64,000 nucleotides of DNA from an uncultured Prochlorococcus sp. (GTDB taxonomy: Bacteria > Cyanobacteriota > Cyanobacteriia > PCC-6307 > Cyanobiaceae). Positions 9,806 through 20,535 of this stretch are shown piece by piece. The stretch covers positions 1 to 64,000 of the forward strand of contig CACIYC010000005.1 of NCBI GenBank assembly GCA_902590775.1. Direction: 5' to 3'. Every line of letters begins with the position of its first letter. Within the stretch, counting starts at the first letter, position 1. A program made the position numbers and the translations under genes. The notes under the pieces are model-generated. The model worked only from the letters and a program-made list of their open reading frames with translations, was not told the origin of the DNA and did not search any database.

Positions 9806-10711
9806 ATGAAAGTCTCAAGTTCTAAAACTAGCCTTAACTATAATAGATTTTCTAGAAGAAATTTAATAGAAAAACTACTTAGTTCAATATCAGGTTTATT
9901 CACGATAATTGCTGTTTTACCTCTTGTATTAGTACTTTCATATGTTCTTATCAAAGGAGGTTCTCAAATCAGCTTGAGCACAATAATTTTAGAGCCTGAA
10001 CCGCCAGGCGATGACCTTTTATCAGCTGGTGGAATAGGTCCTGCAATTATTGGCACAATAATAATATCTAGTATTGCTTCGTTAATATCAATTCCAATTG
10101 GTGTAGGTGGAGGTATTTATCTTGCAGAATATTCAAAAGGAGGCTCTTTCTCAAGATTTGTAAGATTTGGAACTAATGTACTTGCTGGAGTCCCATCAAT
10201 TATTGCAGGCGTTTTTATATATGCAGTAATTGTGTCAACTAAAATACTTTTTGGAAGTATGTTTAGTGGAATTGCAGGAGGTTTGGCACTATCTATTTTA
10301 ATGCTTCCATCAGTTATTAAGACTACAGATGAAGGCTTAAAATTAGTACCAGATAATCTTAGGACTGGAGCATTAGGTATAGGCGCTTCAATGTTCACAA
10401 CAGTCATTCGAGTAACCTTGCCAGCCGCCTTTAGATCAATTTCAACTGGTATTGTTTTAGGCCTTGCTAGAGCGGCAGGAGAGACAGCACCTTTGATTTT
10501 TACGGCCCTTTTTTCTCGTTATTACATAACTGGCTTTGGAGACTTGTTCTATGAAATGGGATCATTATCTGTTTTGATTTATAATTTTGCATTAGAACCA
10601 TATGAAGCTCAAAATGAACTTGCATGGGCAGCATCTTTTTTGTTGGTAGTAATTTTACTTATGATGAATTTATTTTCTAGACTCATAAGCAATTTTGCTT
10701 CTGATAAATGA
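9806..10711 (+). CDS. pstA: Phosphate ABC transporter permease PstA
   Basis: [39 protein letters not shown]. Confidence 0.95.
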   Translation: MKVSSSKTSLNYNRFSRRNLIEKLLSSISGLFTIIAVLPLVLVLSYVLIKGGSQISLSTIILEPEPPGDDLLSAGGIGPAIIGTIIISSIASLISIPIGVGGGIYLAEYSKGGSFSRFVRFGTNVLAGVPSIIAGVFIYAVIVSTKILFGSMFSGIAGGLALSILMLPSVIKTTDEGLKLVPDNLRTGALGIGASMFTTVIRVTLPAAFRSISTGIVLGLARAAGETAPLIFTALFSRYYITGFGDLFYEMGSLSVLIYNFALEPYEAQNELAWAASFLLVVILLMMNLFSRLISNFASDK

Positions 10712-11553
10712 ATAAATTACCTAATAATAAAATGAAAAATACCACTAAGAATGAAGAAAATCTAATAGATAAAGATATATCGATCTCTCTTCAAAATATT
10801 ACAATTAGTTATGCAAAGATAGATGCTGTTAGAAACATTTTCTTTGATATAGAAAAAAATAAAGTTACTTCATTAATTGGTCCTTCTGGTTGTGGTAAAT
10901 CAACAGTATTAAGAGCATTAAATAGAATGAATGACTTGATTAGTGGATGCTCTATTAAAGGTCAAATTCTATTCGATGGAATAGATTTATATTCTGATAA
11001 AATAGATCCAGTAGAAGTAAGGAGGAGGATAGGAATGGTTTTTCAGCAACCAAATCCTTTCCCTAAAAGTATTTATGAAAACATTGCTTTTGGGGCAAGA
11101 ATAAATGGTTTTACTGGGGATTTTGATGAATTAGTTGAAACATCGTTAAGGAAAGCAGCTGTATGGGATGAATGTAAAGATAAATTGAATGAAAGTGGTT
11201 ATTCCTTATCAGGTGGCCAACAACAAAGGCTATGTATTGCTAGGACTATTGCTATTGAACCAGATGTAATTCTAATGGATGAGCCTTGCTCAGCTTTGGA
11301 TCCTATCTCTACAATTAAAATTGAAGAAACTATACATGAACTAAAAAATAATTATACAATAGTTATTGTTACTCATAATATGCAGCAAGCCCTTAGAGTA
11401 AGTGATATGACGGCTTTTTTTAATGCCTGTGAAACAGAAGAAAATGAGGATGGGAAAGTAGGTTATTTAGTCGAATTTGATAAAACAAGTAAAATATTTA
11501 ATTCTCCTAAAGAAAAGGCAACTAAAGATTATATTTCTGGTAAGTTTGGTTGA
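10708..11553 (+). CDS. pstB: Phosphate ABC transporter ATPase PstB
   Basis: Walker [23 protein letters not shown] signature, Walker [13 protein letters not shown]. Confidence 0.96.
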   Translation: MNKLPNNKMKNTTKNEENLIDKDISISLQNITISYAKIDAVRNIFFDIEKNKVTSLIGPSGCGKSTVLRALNRMNDLISGCSIKGQILFDGIDLYSDKIDPVEVRRRIGMVFQQPNPFPKSIYENIAFGARINGFTGDFDELVETSLRKAAVWDECKDKLNESGYSLSGGQQQRLCIARTIAIEPDVILMDEPCSALDPISTIKIEETIHELKNNYTIVIVTHNMQQALRVSDMTAFFNACETEENEDGKVGYLVEFDKTSKIFNSPKEKATKDYISGKFG

Positions 11554-11730
11554 TTAATAATCTTATTTAATAAGAAATGATAAATAAATAACCCATCAAT
11601 GTAAAAGAACTTTTAGTTTAGATTTTTTTATATATGGTGTTTAATCGAGGAAGAGAATCACTTTGGAGTATTAATTACATTCCTTAATTGCGATTTAAGG
11701 GCTAGAAATGTAATAGCGGTGTTTTTTGAA

Positions 11731-11874
11731 ATGACTTCTCCAAATGACACTATCTTCCCTAGTTGTAAATTGCCTAGAAAACCAGAAGCAGTAAGTCTCC
11801 TTTTGTCATTGCTTTGGAAAAAGCCAAAGAAGGAGAGGCCTCATTGGATCATTGATGAAGTCAAGACCTTTTGA
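11731..11874 (+). CDS. Small hypothetical protein (47 aa)
   Basis: MTSPNDTIFPSCKLPRKPEAVSLLLSLLWKKPKKERPHWIIDEVKTF. Confidence 0.4.
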   Translation: MTSPNDTIFPSCKLPRKPEAVSLLLSLLWKKPKKERPHWIIDEVKTF

Positions 11875-12092
11875 TTTGATTATGGCTTAAAGCAAAGCCT
11901 AAAAAATTGATCAACCTTAGGTTGGATTTAGATTTGCAAGTCTTCTTGTAATTAAAGGTATTTCTTCTTATCCATTCCATTGGCGTTTTGGAGCAAGATG
12001 TAAAGATGATTTTTTTTTCTGTTGCATTTAGATTTTGATGTGATTTTGATAGTAGCTTTTCTAAATTGGTTCTTCTATCTGAGGAGGAAGAA

Positions 12093-12191
12093 ATGACAGT
12101 TCTTAAAATTTTCGTTCTTTCACTTTTTCTTGGAAGCGCGATTTATTTTGTTATAAGAGATTTCCTTGATCCAAGTTGGTACTTACGTTGA
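12093..12191 (+). CDS. 32-aa single-TM peptide with SD gaggagg
   Basis: MTVLKIFVLSLFLGSAIYFVIRDFLDPSWYLR. Confidence 0.4.
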   Translation: MTVLKIFVLSLFLGSAIYFVIRDFLDPSWYLR

Positions 12192-12673
12192 TCAGGATCA
12201 ATTATAAATATAGTTGTTTAAGCTATTATTAGCGATTAAACCTCTTAGATCGTTAAGCTAGTTGAATCTTTGATATTATTGATACTGAAAGTATAAACTT
12301 ACTATTAAAGTGATTTGCTCATGCGGAAATGACTTTGTATTTGAACTAAGTTTTACTGGATATAAGACTGGAGAATTTACAAGAGAATCTGATGATTTAG
12401 AATAATGAAAGGTTATTAATAACGATACTTAGAATTCACTTTGTTTAAATATGTAAAGATGAATTTGTAGAAGCTTTTTTAGCGCATGGCATATTAAAGC
12501 TTAATCTACTATTTACTTGAAAAAGACCTCTGATGAAAGAGTTTTTAGAAATAAGTAAACTATTAAACTATTAAATTATTCAATAAAATTCATTATTTTA
12601 ATTTTAAAAGCACAAACCCCTTGCCTAATTTGTATGCTTTGTTTAACTTTGTATCAGAGTATACATTAGAAAC

Positions 12674-12907
12674 TTGCCAAAACAGCAATCAAAATTAGTA
12701 GCAGTTCCCTGGGATTCAGCTAAGGATACCAGGAAAGCCTGGGTCTTGAAGAAGGGAGGGGAACAAGTACGATTTAGTAGGTGTCCTATGGACAATGGAT
12801 CATTCACGATTCAGAAAGATAAAGATCGAACTCTTACCCTGAAATCATTTCAAGCAAGAGATACATACAGGCAGTTAATAGAGAATGGTTATAAGTTAGG
12901 ACGTTAA
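12674..12907 (+). CDS. Hypothetical protein
   Basis: ORF track; plausible soluble composition. Confidence 0.5.
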   Translation: MPKQQSKLVAVPWDSAKDTRKAWVLKKGGEQVRFSRCPMDNGSFTIQKDKDRTLTLKSFQARDTYRQLIENGYKLGR

Positions 12908-12998
12908 TTAGATTTATTTATTTTTAAAGGTTTTTAAAGTTGAAGTTGTTTAGCATTCTTTTGAGAATTATTGAAAAAACTAAAGGACTTAAATAAAT

Positions 12999-13304
12999 TC
13001 AATCAATTTTTAATGAGTCATTCTTCGCCAGTTCCTTAAATACCTTATTAACTCTTTTTTCAGACTCTAATAAAGGAGGATCTAATATATCTAATGCAGC
13101 TGCTAAGCAAGTAATCCAAAAGCTATTTGGTATGACAAGAGTTTTTTCACAAATATGGTCTGGGGCTTTTTCAAGACAGCCTTGTTCAGAGGCTAAATTA
13201 ATGGTTTTAATTTGAGAATATAGTTCTATTTCCAACATTTGGACTTCTTGGTCAGTGATGTCTGTTCCTTCTGAAAAATATTCTAGTAGGAGTTGATAGT
13301 TCAA
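12999..13304 (-). CDS. Hypothetical protein
   Basis: ORF track. Confidence 0.6.
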   Translation of the reverse strand: MNYQLLLEYFSEGTDITDQEVQMLEIELYSQIKTINLASEQGCLEKAPDHICEKTLVIPNSFWITCLAAALDILDPPLLESEKRVNKVFKELAKNDSLKID

Positions 13305-13306
13305 TG

Positions 13307-13435
13307 TTAATAATGAGGTGGCTTTGATTCTTCAGGTGGAAAATATGGTTCATCTACATGATCAGGATTAATCTCTCTCCAATACTCTTCTGAAGGATCT
13401 AATCCATCATTGTCATAAATAATTCTTGAGTTCAT
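13307..13435 (-). CDS. Small acidic hypothetical protein (42 aa)
   Basis: MNSRIIYDNDGLDPSEEYWREINPDHVDEPYFPPEESKPPHY; directly upstream of 12999-13304 on the same strand. Confidence 0.45.
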   Translation of the reverse strand: MNSRIIYDNDGLDPSEEYWREINPDHVDEPYFPPEESKPPHY

Positions 13436-13773
13436 TTAATGTGTCGGTTGATTTGTTTGTAGTTCGAAGAAAAATTTTCTAAATACTTTTTGAACTGTTA
13501 ACTTTACAAGATTTTATGCTGTAGACGATTGTTTAAGTTTACTTTATTTAGGCTATGTTTGTAATCTGTTTAAGTTTCTGAGCCTAGTTGATGCCGTAAC
13601 TCAATCCACCAAACATCAAGGGTTTTCTCGCTTTTCATCATCTGCACGCCTACTAATGCAATTTCTATTCCAAGAAGACTGGAAATAGAAATAGTCTTGA
13701 TTCTTGAGAAATGTTTAATTGGATCATTGCATGTTTGCTCTCATGGGAATCCTTGAATTATCCCACCACTTTC

Positions 13774-14013
13774 TCATTTGATTTCCCAGTGAACGGCTAC
13801 TGTCTCTTCGGCTAAGGTGTTATTGAAAAATTGTCTACATAGATCTTCCATTTTTAGTGTTTTTAATTCTTCAAGCCTCATTATATCTTCATCCTTAAGT
13901 TCATAAGTAGTGGTTATCTTTTCTTGCTCATCTCTTCCTGTCTCAAGACCTAATTCATAAAGCACTTCCTCGCAATCAATTTCTTCAGAACCAAAAGTAA
14001 AAGTAATTTTCAT
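13774..14013 (-). CDS. Acidic hypothetical protein
   Basis: ORF track. Confidence 0.55.
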   Translation of the reverse strand: MKITFTFGSEEIDCEEVLYELGLETGRDEQEKITTTYELKDEDIMRLEELKTLKMEDLCRQFFNNTLAEETVAVHWEIK

Positions 14014-14954
14014 AATTACTAGAGAGCACTTTTAAATAACATGATTTATAATTTTATCTTGTAGAAGAGCTTGATAATAGATTCGTTTAGGAATTTCTTT
14101 TACTATCTTCATATCAAAGAAAATGGATTGGCTTGCTAACTTTTGTGGAGATTTCAGATATTAATACAATTTTCATACTTTGATTGGTAAAACTTAAGTG
14201 ACTTATGCTCATAATCTTTCACCTATTTAGTTGACCATATAAGAAGAATTAATTAAGGCAAGTAAATTTCATTCACTTTGTTTAAAATTTTAGAATTCCT
14301 TTGATGAAAAGTTTGATTCATCAGCTAATTACTTCAATGAATTTTGTCTTTCAATCAAACAGGACAAATCTATAAGTAGTGCAGTGGATTAAAAGCTCTT
14401 ATTGATTAGGAGAAGAAATGTTCTTGAGAAAAGAAATGTTTACTCTTTAATTATGGCTATTTTAATTCATCCTATTTCTCTTAGTTTCCTTGGTGTAGAG
14501 GAGGTGAAGATTCATTATGATGTATTTTCTTTCTGATTAACCGTGCTTCTTTAAAAAGGCTCATAGCCTCTTTCCTTCCTACTGCAGCCTCAGCTTTGAG
14601 CATTATTTTTGCATACTCTTTATTCATTTGTTTTTTTGTCATTGATTTTCTGGAGTTGGGATGTGGGAGAAGAGGGGGATGGTGCTTGTAGTAAATTTGA
14701 CTTTCCAATATCCTTTCACTTTAGAGTTATACCATCTAGTTTAATCTCATCTGAGATATATCTACGCTAGCACAGCAGCTGCTTGAGATTAAGCATAAAT
14801 CCTCATCACAAAATAGTAGTACAGATATACTATTAAGTTATAAATGAGGGCTTAAGGATCTTAAAGTCTATGAGAAGAATTATTTTCGTTGGTGTCCAAT
14901 GTTTTTCAAGAAATCTCTTGCTCAATGAAAGCGGAGGAAGTTATTGAATGATTC

Positions 14955-15248
14955 TTGGCTTTCTTATCAAAAAAAGTTATTCATCAAGTGCAGGAAAGAT
15001 TGATGATGCCTGAAGGGTGGTTGATTGAGCCCGCAAAGAAATGGTTGCTTCTTTTTCGTAAAGATCCAATTAGTTTGCAGAGGTCACCAAAAATTTATAT
15101 GGATAAATGGTATGTAACTAATATGGGTACTCCTGCTGCTTTTAGAGATAGAAGAAAAGTTGATTTCGAACCAGCATTGGAAACGTGGAATGAGTTAATG
15201 GGTAATGGTTGGAAGAGAGTTGACTTCATTCATGATTCCATTGTCTAG
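14955..15248 (+). CDS. DUF1651-like protein
   Basis: PEGWLIEP...RRKVDFEPALETWNELMGNGWKRVD resembles the DUF1651 pattern as recalled. Confidence 0.55.
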   Translation: MAFLSKKVIHQVQERLMMPEGWLIEPAKKWLLLFRKDPISLQRSPKIYMDKWYVTNMGTPAAFRDRRKVDFEPALETWNELMGNGWKRVDFIHDSIV

Positions 15249-15250
15249 AT

Positions 15251-15444
15251 GCTTCTGAGATGAGATAGGTTAGGTCTTCTATTTGTAACTAAACCCCTAT
15301 TTATGGTAGAGGTTATAATGTGCAGTTAACTACCTTTATGTCTCAACTAACAATCAAAGTATCTGCGAAAGCAAAAGCCAAGAAAGATTAGTTGTGTTCG
15401 AAGAACTACTGCCAAAGTATCGACAGTACTTTTACTCCCTTAAG
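15251..15444 (+). repeat. 194-bp inverted repeat, arm 1
   Basis: Reverse complement matches 17230-17423 with 2 mismatches by direct comparison. Confidence 0.97.
15338..15391 (+). CDS. 17-aa peptide MSQLTIKVSAKAKAKKD inside repeat arm 1
   Basis: TATAAT at 15314-15319; identical second copy in arm 2. Confidence 0.3.
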   Translation: MSQLTIKVSAKAKAKKD

Positions 15445-15506
15445 ACTGTGTTTATAGGCAGATAGAGAGCTATACACCTCTCTTTGATCCTTTTTAAAGT
15501 ACAACA

Positions 15507-15653
15507 ATGAAGAAGCTAATCAAATGTCATAAATTAATGATTGAAAAAGTGCAGAGTGAAATGGGGATTTCTCATTACAGAATGTACTGGATATCTTTTC
15601 TAGAAGGTGCGTTGGCTATGTGGGTTCTGATGAAAATAGCAACTTCTTTATGA
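15507..15653 (+). CDS. Small TM protein (48 aa)
   Basis: MKKLIKCHKLMIEKVQSEMGISHYRMYWISFLEGALAMWVLMKIATSL. Confidence 0.45.
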   Translation: MKKLIKCHKLMIEKVQSEMGISHYRMYWISFLEGALAMWVLMKIATSL

Positions 15654-15866
15654 GATATTTTCGCTCAATACAATGTAATAAGTAGATAAAAATTGCCAAC
15701 TTACTCTACAAATCGAGCTAATTGCCTAGAGTAGTTTTTCTAATGCAGTAATCAACTTTGACGATTCTTAAATTCGTTAATTAATTTTAGAAGATATAGA
15801 TTGGTATCATCTTTTATTGCTTGATTTAACAAGTTAGACCATTTATTTTGCTAAAAGGCAGGTAAT

Positions 15867-16241
15867 TTAATTGCCTGAATCATTAGCCATTTCAGAAGCA
15901 TCTAATAATTCAGCCAACTTTCTAAATTGATCCTTGTTTTGAATCAATGAATTCAGACTAGAGAATCCATTAGTTTTTAGTTGTTTAACAAAGTTTAGGT
16001 TAAGCCCAAGAGTCGCATTTCTCTTTCTCTGATTGGATGAGGACTTTTCTTGATATAAGAATTGCAACCTTTCATAGAGGAAATTATATTCATTACATTC
16101 TTTTTCATTAGAAAATTTCGTTCCGTCGATAGATTCAAAACTTACTTTTTGGGTGCTTGAACTAGAGAAAATAAGACGTAAAAGTAAAACTGTGGTTACT
16201 AAACCAAATAGAATTACTAATCCCAAATACAAATTGTTCAT
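15867..16241 (-). CDS. Hypothetical protein with N-terminal TM
   Basis: ORF track. Confidence 0.6.
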   Translation of the reverse strand: MNNLYLGLVILFGLVTTVLLLRLIFSSSSTQKVSFESIDGTKFSNEKECNEYNFLYERLQFLYQEKSSSNQRKRNATLGLNLNFVKQLKTNGFSSLNSLIQNKDQFRKLAELLDASEMANDSGN

Positions 16242-16480
16242 TTAGCTTGATCGTAATCTTCATATGCTAGAGAAAAGTAGAAGCATAGAAGTTAGATATT
16301 GCGTAAAGTATCGCATTACCACAACTTCTGACAAGCCGTTGAAATTTATGTGAAAAGATATTATAAGCAGCAATTGATTTCTGGATATCAAGGTATTCCT
16401 TAAGCTATAGAAGGTAATGATTAGATTCCAAGGTCTGCTTTCCAAAAATGGATGGAATCAGATAACTCAGCACACTAACT

Positions 16481-16499
16481 TAGGTGTTAAGACGGACTT
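16481..16499 (+). promoter_or_regulatory. Conserved leader motif TAGGTGTTAAGACGGACTT (copy 2 of 3)
   Basis: Matches copies at 6688 and 19691. Confidence 0.6.
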
Positions 16500-16546
16500 G
16501 AATGATATTTTTTAAAAGCTATAGTTGCGTAATTGCTTTTTGTTAA

Positions 16547-16708
16547 ATGTCCCAGAGAGAATTTGATGCGATCATTGATGATTGTTTTTTAGATGGAGCA
16601 GCACAGTGTTTAAAAAGAAAGTATAAAGACAAAAATGACTTAAGATTAATAAAAGTTTTTTCTAGGTTAATTGAAAGAAATAAAGGAAGCTTAAGACAAG
16701 CTGTTTAA
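16547..16708 (+). CDS. 'FDxxIDxxFLxGA' micro-protein family, member B (53 aa)
   Basis: MSQREFDAIIDDCFLDGAAQCLKRKYKDKNDLRLIKVFSRLIERNKGSLRQAV; inside the inverted-repeat-flanked segment. Confidence 0.6.
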   Translation: MSQREFDAIIDDCFLDGAAQCLKRKYKDKNDLRLIKVFSRLIERNKGSLRQAV

Positions 16709-16925
16709 TTAGTTGCGCAAAACAGAAGGGTTTGGATCGAAGGTCAAAAGCTAGTCTCTTTTATAAGGTTTTAAAATGAATATTAACCTATAAAATTTTA
16801 TTTTTTAAGAATTGCCTCCTTATTTTCTTATGTGAAAGAATATCACCAGTTACCTTTTGTTTTGAGCAGTTCCAAAAACAGGGATAATTTTCTGATAATA
16901 AGTACTTATAGCTACTAAAGGTTGC

Positions 16926-17123
16926 CTAAGTTTTGGTCGCTTGATGCATTATAAACGTAAGCAAAAAAATCATTATTATTAGCGGAAGTATGGTGTTTAA
17001 AAAACTAATAAGAACGAAAAGAATTATTGTGCAACCACAATAAAGCCCCCATTTAGGGAAATAGCTAAAAGTCTTTTTTCTATTAGAACTCTGAGGTGAA
17101 ATTATTTCTGGATTAATTGCCAT
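16926..17123 (-). CDS. Small membrane protein
   Basis: ORF track; hydrophobic C-terminal half. Confidence 0.5.
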   Translation of the reverse strand: MAINPEIISPQSSNRKKTFSYFPKWGLYCGCTIILFVLISFLNTILPLIIMIFLLTFIMHQATKT

Positions 17124-17229
17124 TTAATTGATTACCTTAGACTTCCCTATATCCTAAATAGATTTCCAAATGTGGCAATAAAGGGAAGGTTGAATTAAAC
17201 CCTTCCTTTCTTCAGTCCAACAGTATTAA

Positions 17230-17423
17230 CTTAAGCGAGTATAAGTACTGTCGATACTTTGGCAGTAGTTCTTCGAACACAACTAATCTTTCTTGGCTTT
17301 TGCTTTCGCAGATACTTTGATTGTTAGTTGAGACATAAAGGTAGTTAACTGCACATTATAACCTCTACCATAAATAGGGGTTTAGTTACAAATAGAAGAC
17401 CTAACCTATCTCATCTCAGAAGC
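17230..17423 (-). repeat. 194-bp inverted repeat, arm 2
   Basis: Reverse complement of 15251-15444, 2 mismatches near one end. Confidence 0.97.
17283..17336 (-). CDS. 17-aa peptide MSQLTIKVSAKAKAKKD inside repeat arm 2
   Basis: Identical copy of 15338-15391 on the opposite strand. Confidence 0.3.
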   Translation of the reverse strand: MSQLTIKVSAKAKAKKD

Positions 17424-17963
17424 TAGAGTTGAATAACGTATTGATTGGGAATGTTGATCAAGTAATCTTCCGAATGAGCTTTGTAATGACTTCAGATATA
17501 TTGGTATACATGGAGGTTGCTCTAACAACTTCATTGCCTTTTGCTCATTTCTTTTTAGATCATTGCAGCTAGCAAATCTTTAACTGTTGTGTTAAGGGGA
17601 CTTTTGATGTAATTTATACTTATAATGCATTAGTAGATAAGATGCTATCTGGTTTTGAAATATTTTGAGTAAAACAAGTCATCCTTGCACCTATTAATGG
17701 TAGACACTTCGATACAGATGTCTCCAAAAGTACATCCGCATCTGTAAAAATGATTATCATGATGAAAAATCAGTCAAGACATTTCAGTAGAGACTAAATC
17801 GTCTACCAACAACCATTGGATAGTGATTTTTATTTGGTTAGTGAAGTATATTTTTTGTGATACTCATAATACATTTTTGATTTTTAAGGAGAATCGCGAG
17901 TACTTAATTTTAGAGATGGCGGATTTTAAGAATTGCAGAATAAAAGTTTGTTGTTGGTTTCTA

Positions 17964-18395
17964 TTATTCCAATACATCAATAATGCCCTCAGTTATATAT
18001 GCGGCCATTGGCATAATATGTTTTTCGACCTCTCTGAATGATTTCCCCCATTTTGAAGATAGCTTTTCAGTGATTTGGTTTTCTTTTACAAAATTGATCA
18101 TTTTGTTGGCTAGATGTACTGGAAGATCACAATTATTTTTGTTTGCCAAATCATCCCAGTCCTCTTTACTCATTTGGCCAATTAATGTCAAATCAATAGA
18201 ATTTGAGTATTTAAATAATTCTTCCACACCAATCCACAAATAATTTTGACCTAACTCTTGTAGAAAATCTTTGCTATTACCTCCATCCTTGAATTCGTTT
18301 AGGATTGCTTGCAAAGATCCCTTTGTAGTTTCGTTCCCTTCCTTGATCTCATGAAGAAGTTTGTAAAATTTGCTGAATTCTATTTGAGTTGACAT
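17964..18395 (-). CDS. Hypothetical soluble protein
   Basis: ORF track, 143 aa. Confidence 0.65.
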   Translation of the reverse strand: MSTQIEFSKFYKLLHEIKEGNETTKGSLQAILNEFKDGGNSKDFLQELGQNYLWIGVEELFKYSNSIDLTLIGQMSKEDWDDLANKNNCDLPVHLANKMINFVKENQITEKLSSKWGKSFREVEKHIMPMAAYITEGIIDVLE

Positions 18396-18593
18396 CTGTT
18401 GACCGTTTGAAGATCAAAGATAATCTATATCCCGTGTTTTCTATTAGCAACAAAAGTAAATTAAGGCTTATTAAAAAAATGATGTTCTTTTTTAGGGCTC
18501 GTTGTGCATCGCTTCGTGATGTGTAGCTGTGACTATAGAAAAGACTTTTTAATTGGATATCGCTTCCCAGCAAAGACTCTTCATTATTCTTTC

Positions 18594-18830
18594 TTAGATT
18601 TCAGAAAGCTCTTCTTCGAAAAACCATTGAGATGTGCCAATCTCTAATTGCAAGACAAGACCAAATTGATTGCCATCAACCATTTTGTAGCCCACTAATG
18701 TCCCAATTGCATTTTTAGCAAGTCTTTTAAGCAGGTTCTCTGGCAGCCTATCTTTAATTCTTTCAAGATCGACTTTAAGCAGTTGCCCTTTTTGAAGTTT
18801 TGATGAATCTTGTATCAAGGTTAAACTCAC
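18594..18830 (-). CDS. DUF2862-like protein
   Basis: KGQLLKVDLERIKDRLPENLLKRLAKNAIGTLVGYKMVDGNQFGLVLQL...WFFEEEL. Confidence 0.65.
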   Translation of the reverse strand: MSLTLIQDSSKLQKGQLLKVDLERIKDRLPENLLKRLAKNAIGTLVGYKMVDGNQFGLVLQLEIGTSQWFFEEELSEI

Positions 18831-18948
18831 TTTTAAATATGTATATGCAATAAATAGCAGGAGCTGACCTATTTAGCACTCGAAATAACAAGTAAGAGGC
18901 ATTTGTAAAAGAAATTTTTCACATTAAACTCATCAGGTTCTTTAATGC

Positions 18949-19569
18949 CTACTCATATTTTGTAAAGCTGAATTTTTGACCGCCTATACTTGCTTCATAC
19001 ATTAATCCACCCTTTGCAAGGGTTAAAACGGCAATGCCATCACTGTAGGCTGTTTCTACAGCTGCCCCTGTGTTGATCAGAGCTGCACTGGCTGAAGCCC
19101 CGAATTCAAAATTACCATCTGTGAATCTTTTGATATCTTTTGTTCCTTCGAAAAAGATGATCTGACTAAATGCTTGGCCTCCAAGCTGGAAACCTATAGA
19201 AACTTGAGTGATAATTATTGATCCGATCACTTTGTCATCTTGAAATAACTCACCTTTTCCACGAGACCCACCAACACCAAATCCAGCTTTTTTGATATTT
19301 GGAAAAACAGCAAAACCTTTAGCGTGTTTAAAATATGGTTTAAGTTCTGGCATTTGTTTAAATTTCTCTAGAGCAATCAACGTTTTTGTACTAGCACCCG
19401 TTTTTGAACCTCTTTTATCTCTAACGGGATTCCATGCAGCAATCAATTTTGATTTACTATCTGTCGATGAAAGAATTAGATTATTTTTTGTTTGATTCAA
19501 TTCAGCTGATGCCTGAGTTTGTGACATAAGCATGAAACTGGATAAAAGGATCGGAGTGAATTTAAACAT
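18949..19569 (-). CDS. SYLF/YSC84-domain lipid-binding-like protein with signal peptide
   Basis: AKGFAVFPNIKKAGFGVGGSRGKGELF ... GASASAALINTGAAVETAYSDGIAVLTLAKGGLMYEASIGGQKFSF. Confidence 0.85.
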   Translation of the reverse strand: MFKFTPILLSSFMLMSQTQASAELNQTKNNLILSSTDSKSKLIAAWNPVRDKRGSKTGASTKTLIALEKFKQMPELKPYFKHAKGFAVFPNIKKAGFGVGGSRGKGELFQDDKVIGSIIITQVSIGFQLGGQAFSQIIFFEGTKDIKRFTDGNFEFGASASAALINTGAAVETAYSDGIAVLTLAKGGLMYEASIGGQKFSFTKYE

Positions 19570-19690
19570 TAGGCATCATTTTTGTTCTTTAAGCAAGAAT
19601 AGATCATTAGATAGTTGGCTTTGAGTTTCACAAAGAATCTTCTTATAAAAATAATTTGGAGCTATTTTAAATCCTTATTTTTGTAGACTT

Positions 19691-19709
19691 TAGGTGTTAA
19701 GACGGATTT
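19691..19709 (+). promoter_or_regulatory. Conserved leader motif TAGGTGTTAAGACGGATTT (copy 3 of 3)
   Basis: Matches copies at 6688 and 16481. Confidence 0.6.
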
Positions 19710-19757
19710 TACTATCTCTTTTTATAGTGCATATTTCATTTAATTGCTTCTACTTCA

Positions 19758-19904
19758 ATGACTTCAAATGCGTTTGATGACTTCATTGACGATTGTTTCT
19801 TAAGTGGGGACGAGATATGTCGCATTAGCAAGTATGAAACTAGAATTAATTTTTTCGCCTCCAAGTTGATTGATGAAACGTTACAGGAAGAAAAAGCTGC
19901 ATAA
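19758..19904 (+). CDS. 'FDxxIDxxFLxGA' micro-protein family, member C (48 aa)
   Basis: MTSNAFDDFIDDCFLSGDEICRISKYETRINFFASKLIDETLQEEKAA. Confidence 0.6.
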   Translation: MTSNAFDDFIDDCFLSGDEICRISKYETRINFFASKLIDETLQEEKAA

Positions 19905-20535
19905 TTTATGTCTCTTCTTTTTCTTCTTATAGGAATTTTTGTTGTAATTTTCACAGGGAAGGTCTCTAATGATTGGGGTTCTGGTATCGCAGGCTTTATC
20001 TATGGAGGGATCATGTTTTGGACTATTAATTTTTTGGTTCTATTAATTAGATGGTTTTTTCATTAGCTTTGACAATTGCTCATTAGTATTAATAAATTGA
20101 TTAACTCCTTGTTAAAGAAATACCCATTAGTTTTTATAGATAGATATATTTTCAATAAAAGCTATTTTTTTTAGACTTTACTTTGATATGGGCTGACTCA
20201 GGATAAAAATAGTTGTTATCAGCTAGTTTTTATTTAGTTGGCTCTACTTCATTCCCTGGGCAGATTGGCTTCTTAAACTATTAAAATTTTTCTAATTAGA
20301 ACGAGAGATACAAAATATTAGATTCAGACTCTAGTTTTATGTTATTAAAAGGAAAACACTACAAACTAATAGGCATAGCATGTGAAATGAAACTGCTATT
20401 TTCTGGGAAGGCCTAAAAGAGATTTTTTGGATTACTAATTCACTACTCCTTCTTAAGCCACTTAAAGAAACGTCTAAGAGTTGCCATAGAGTCTTTTGTT
20501 CGAGAACAGATATTATATGAGTACTTTAGAATAAT

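Noticed and set aside
10117-10407. Minus-strand ORF of 96 aa
   Set aside because: Antisense to pstA.
19736-19954. Minus-strand ORF of 72 aa
   Set aside because: Overlaps plus-strand micro-gene member C, which has paralog and leader-motif support.
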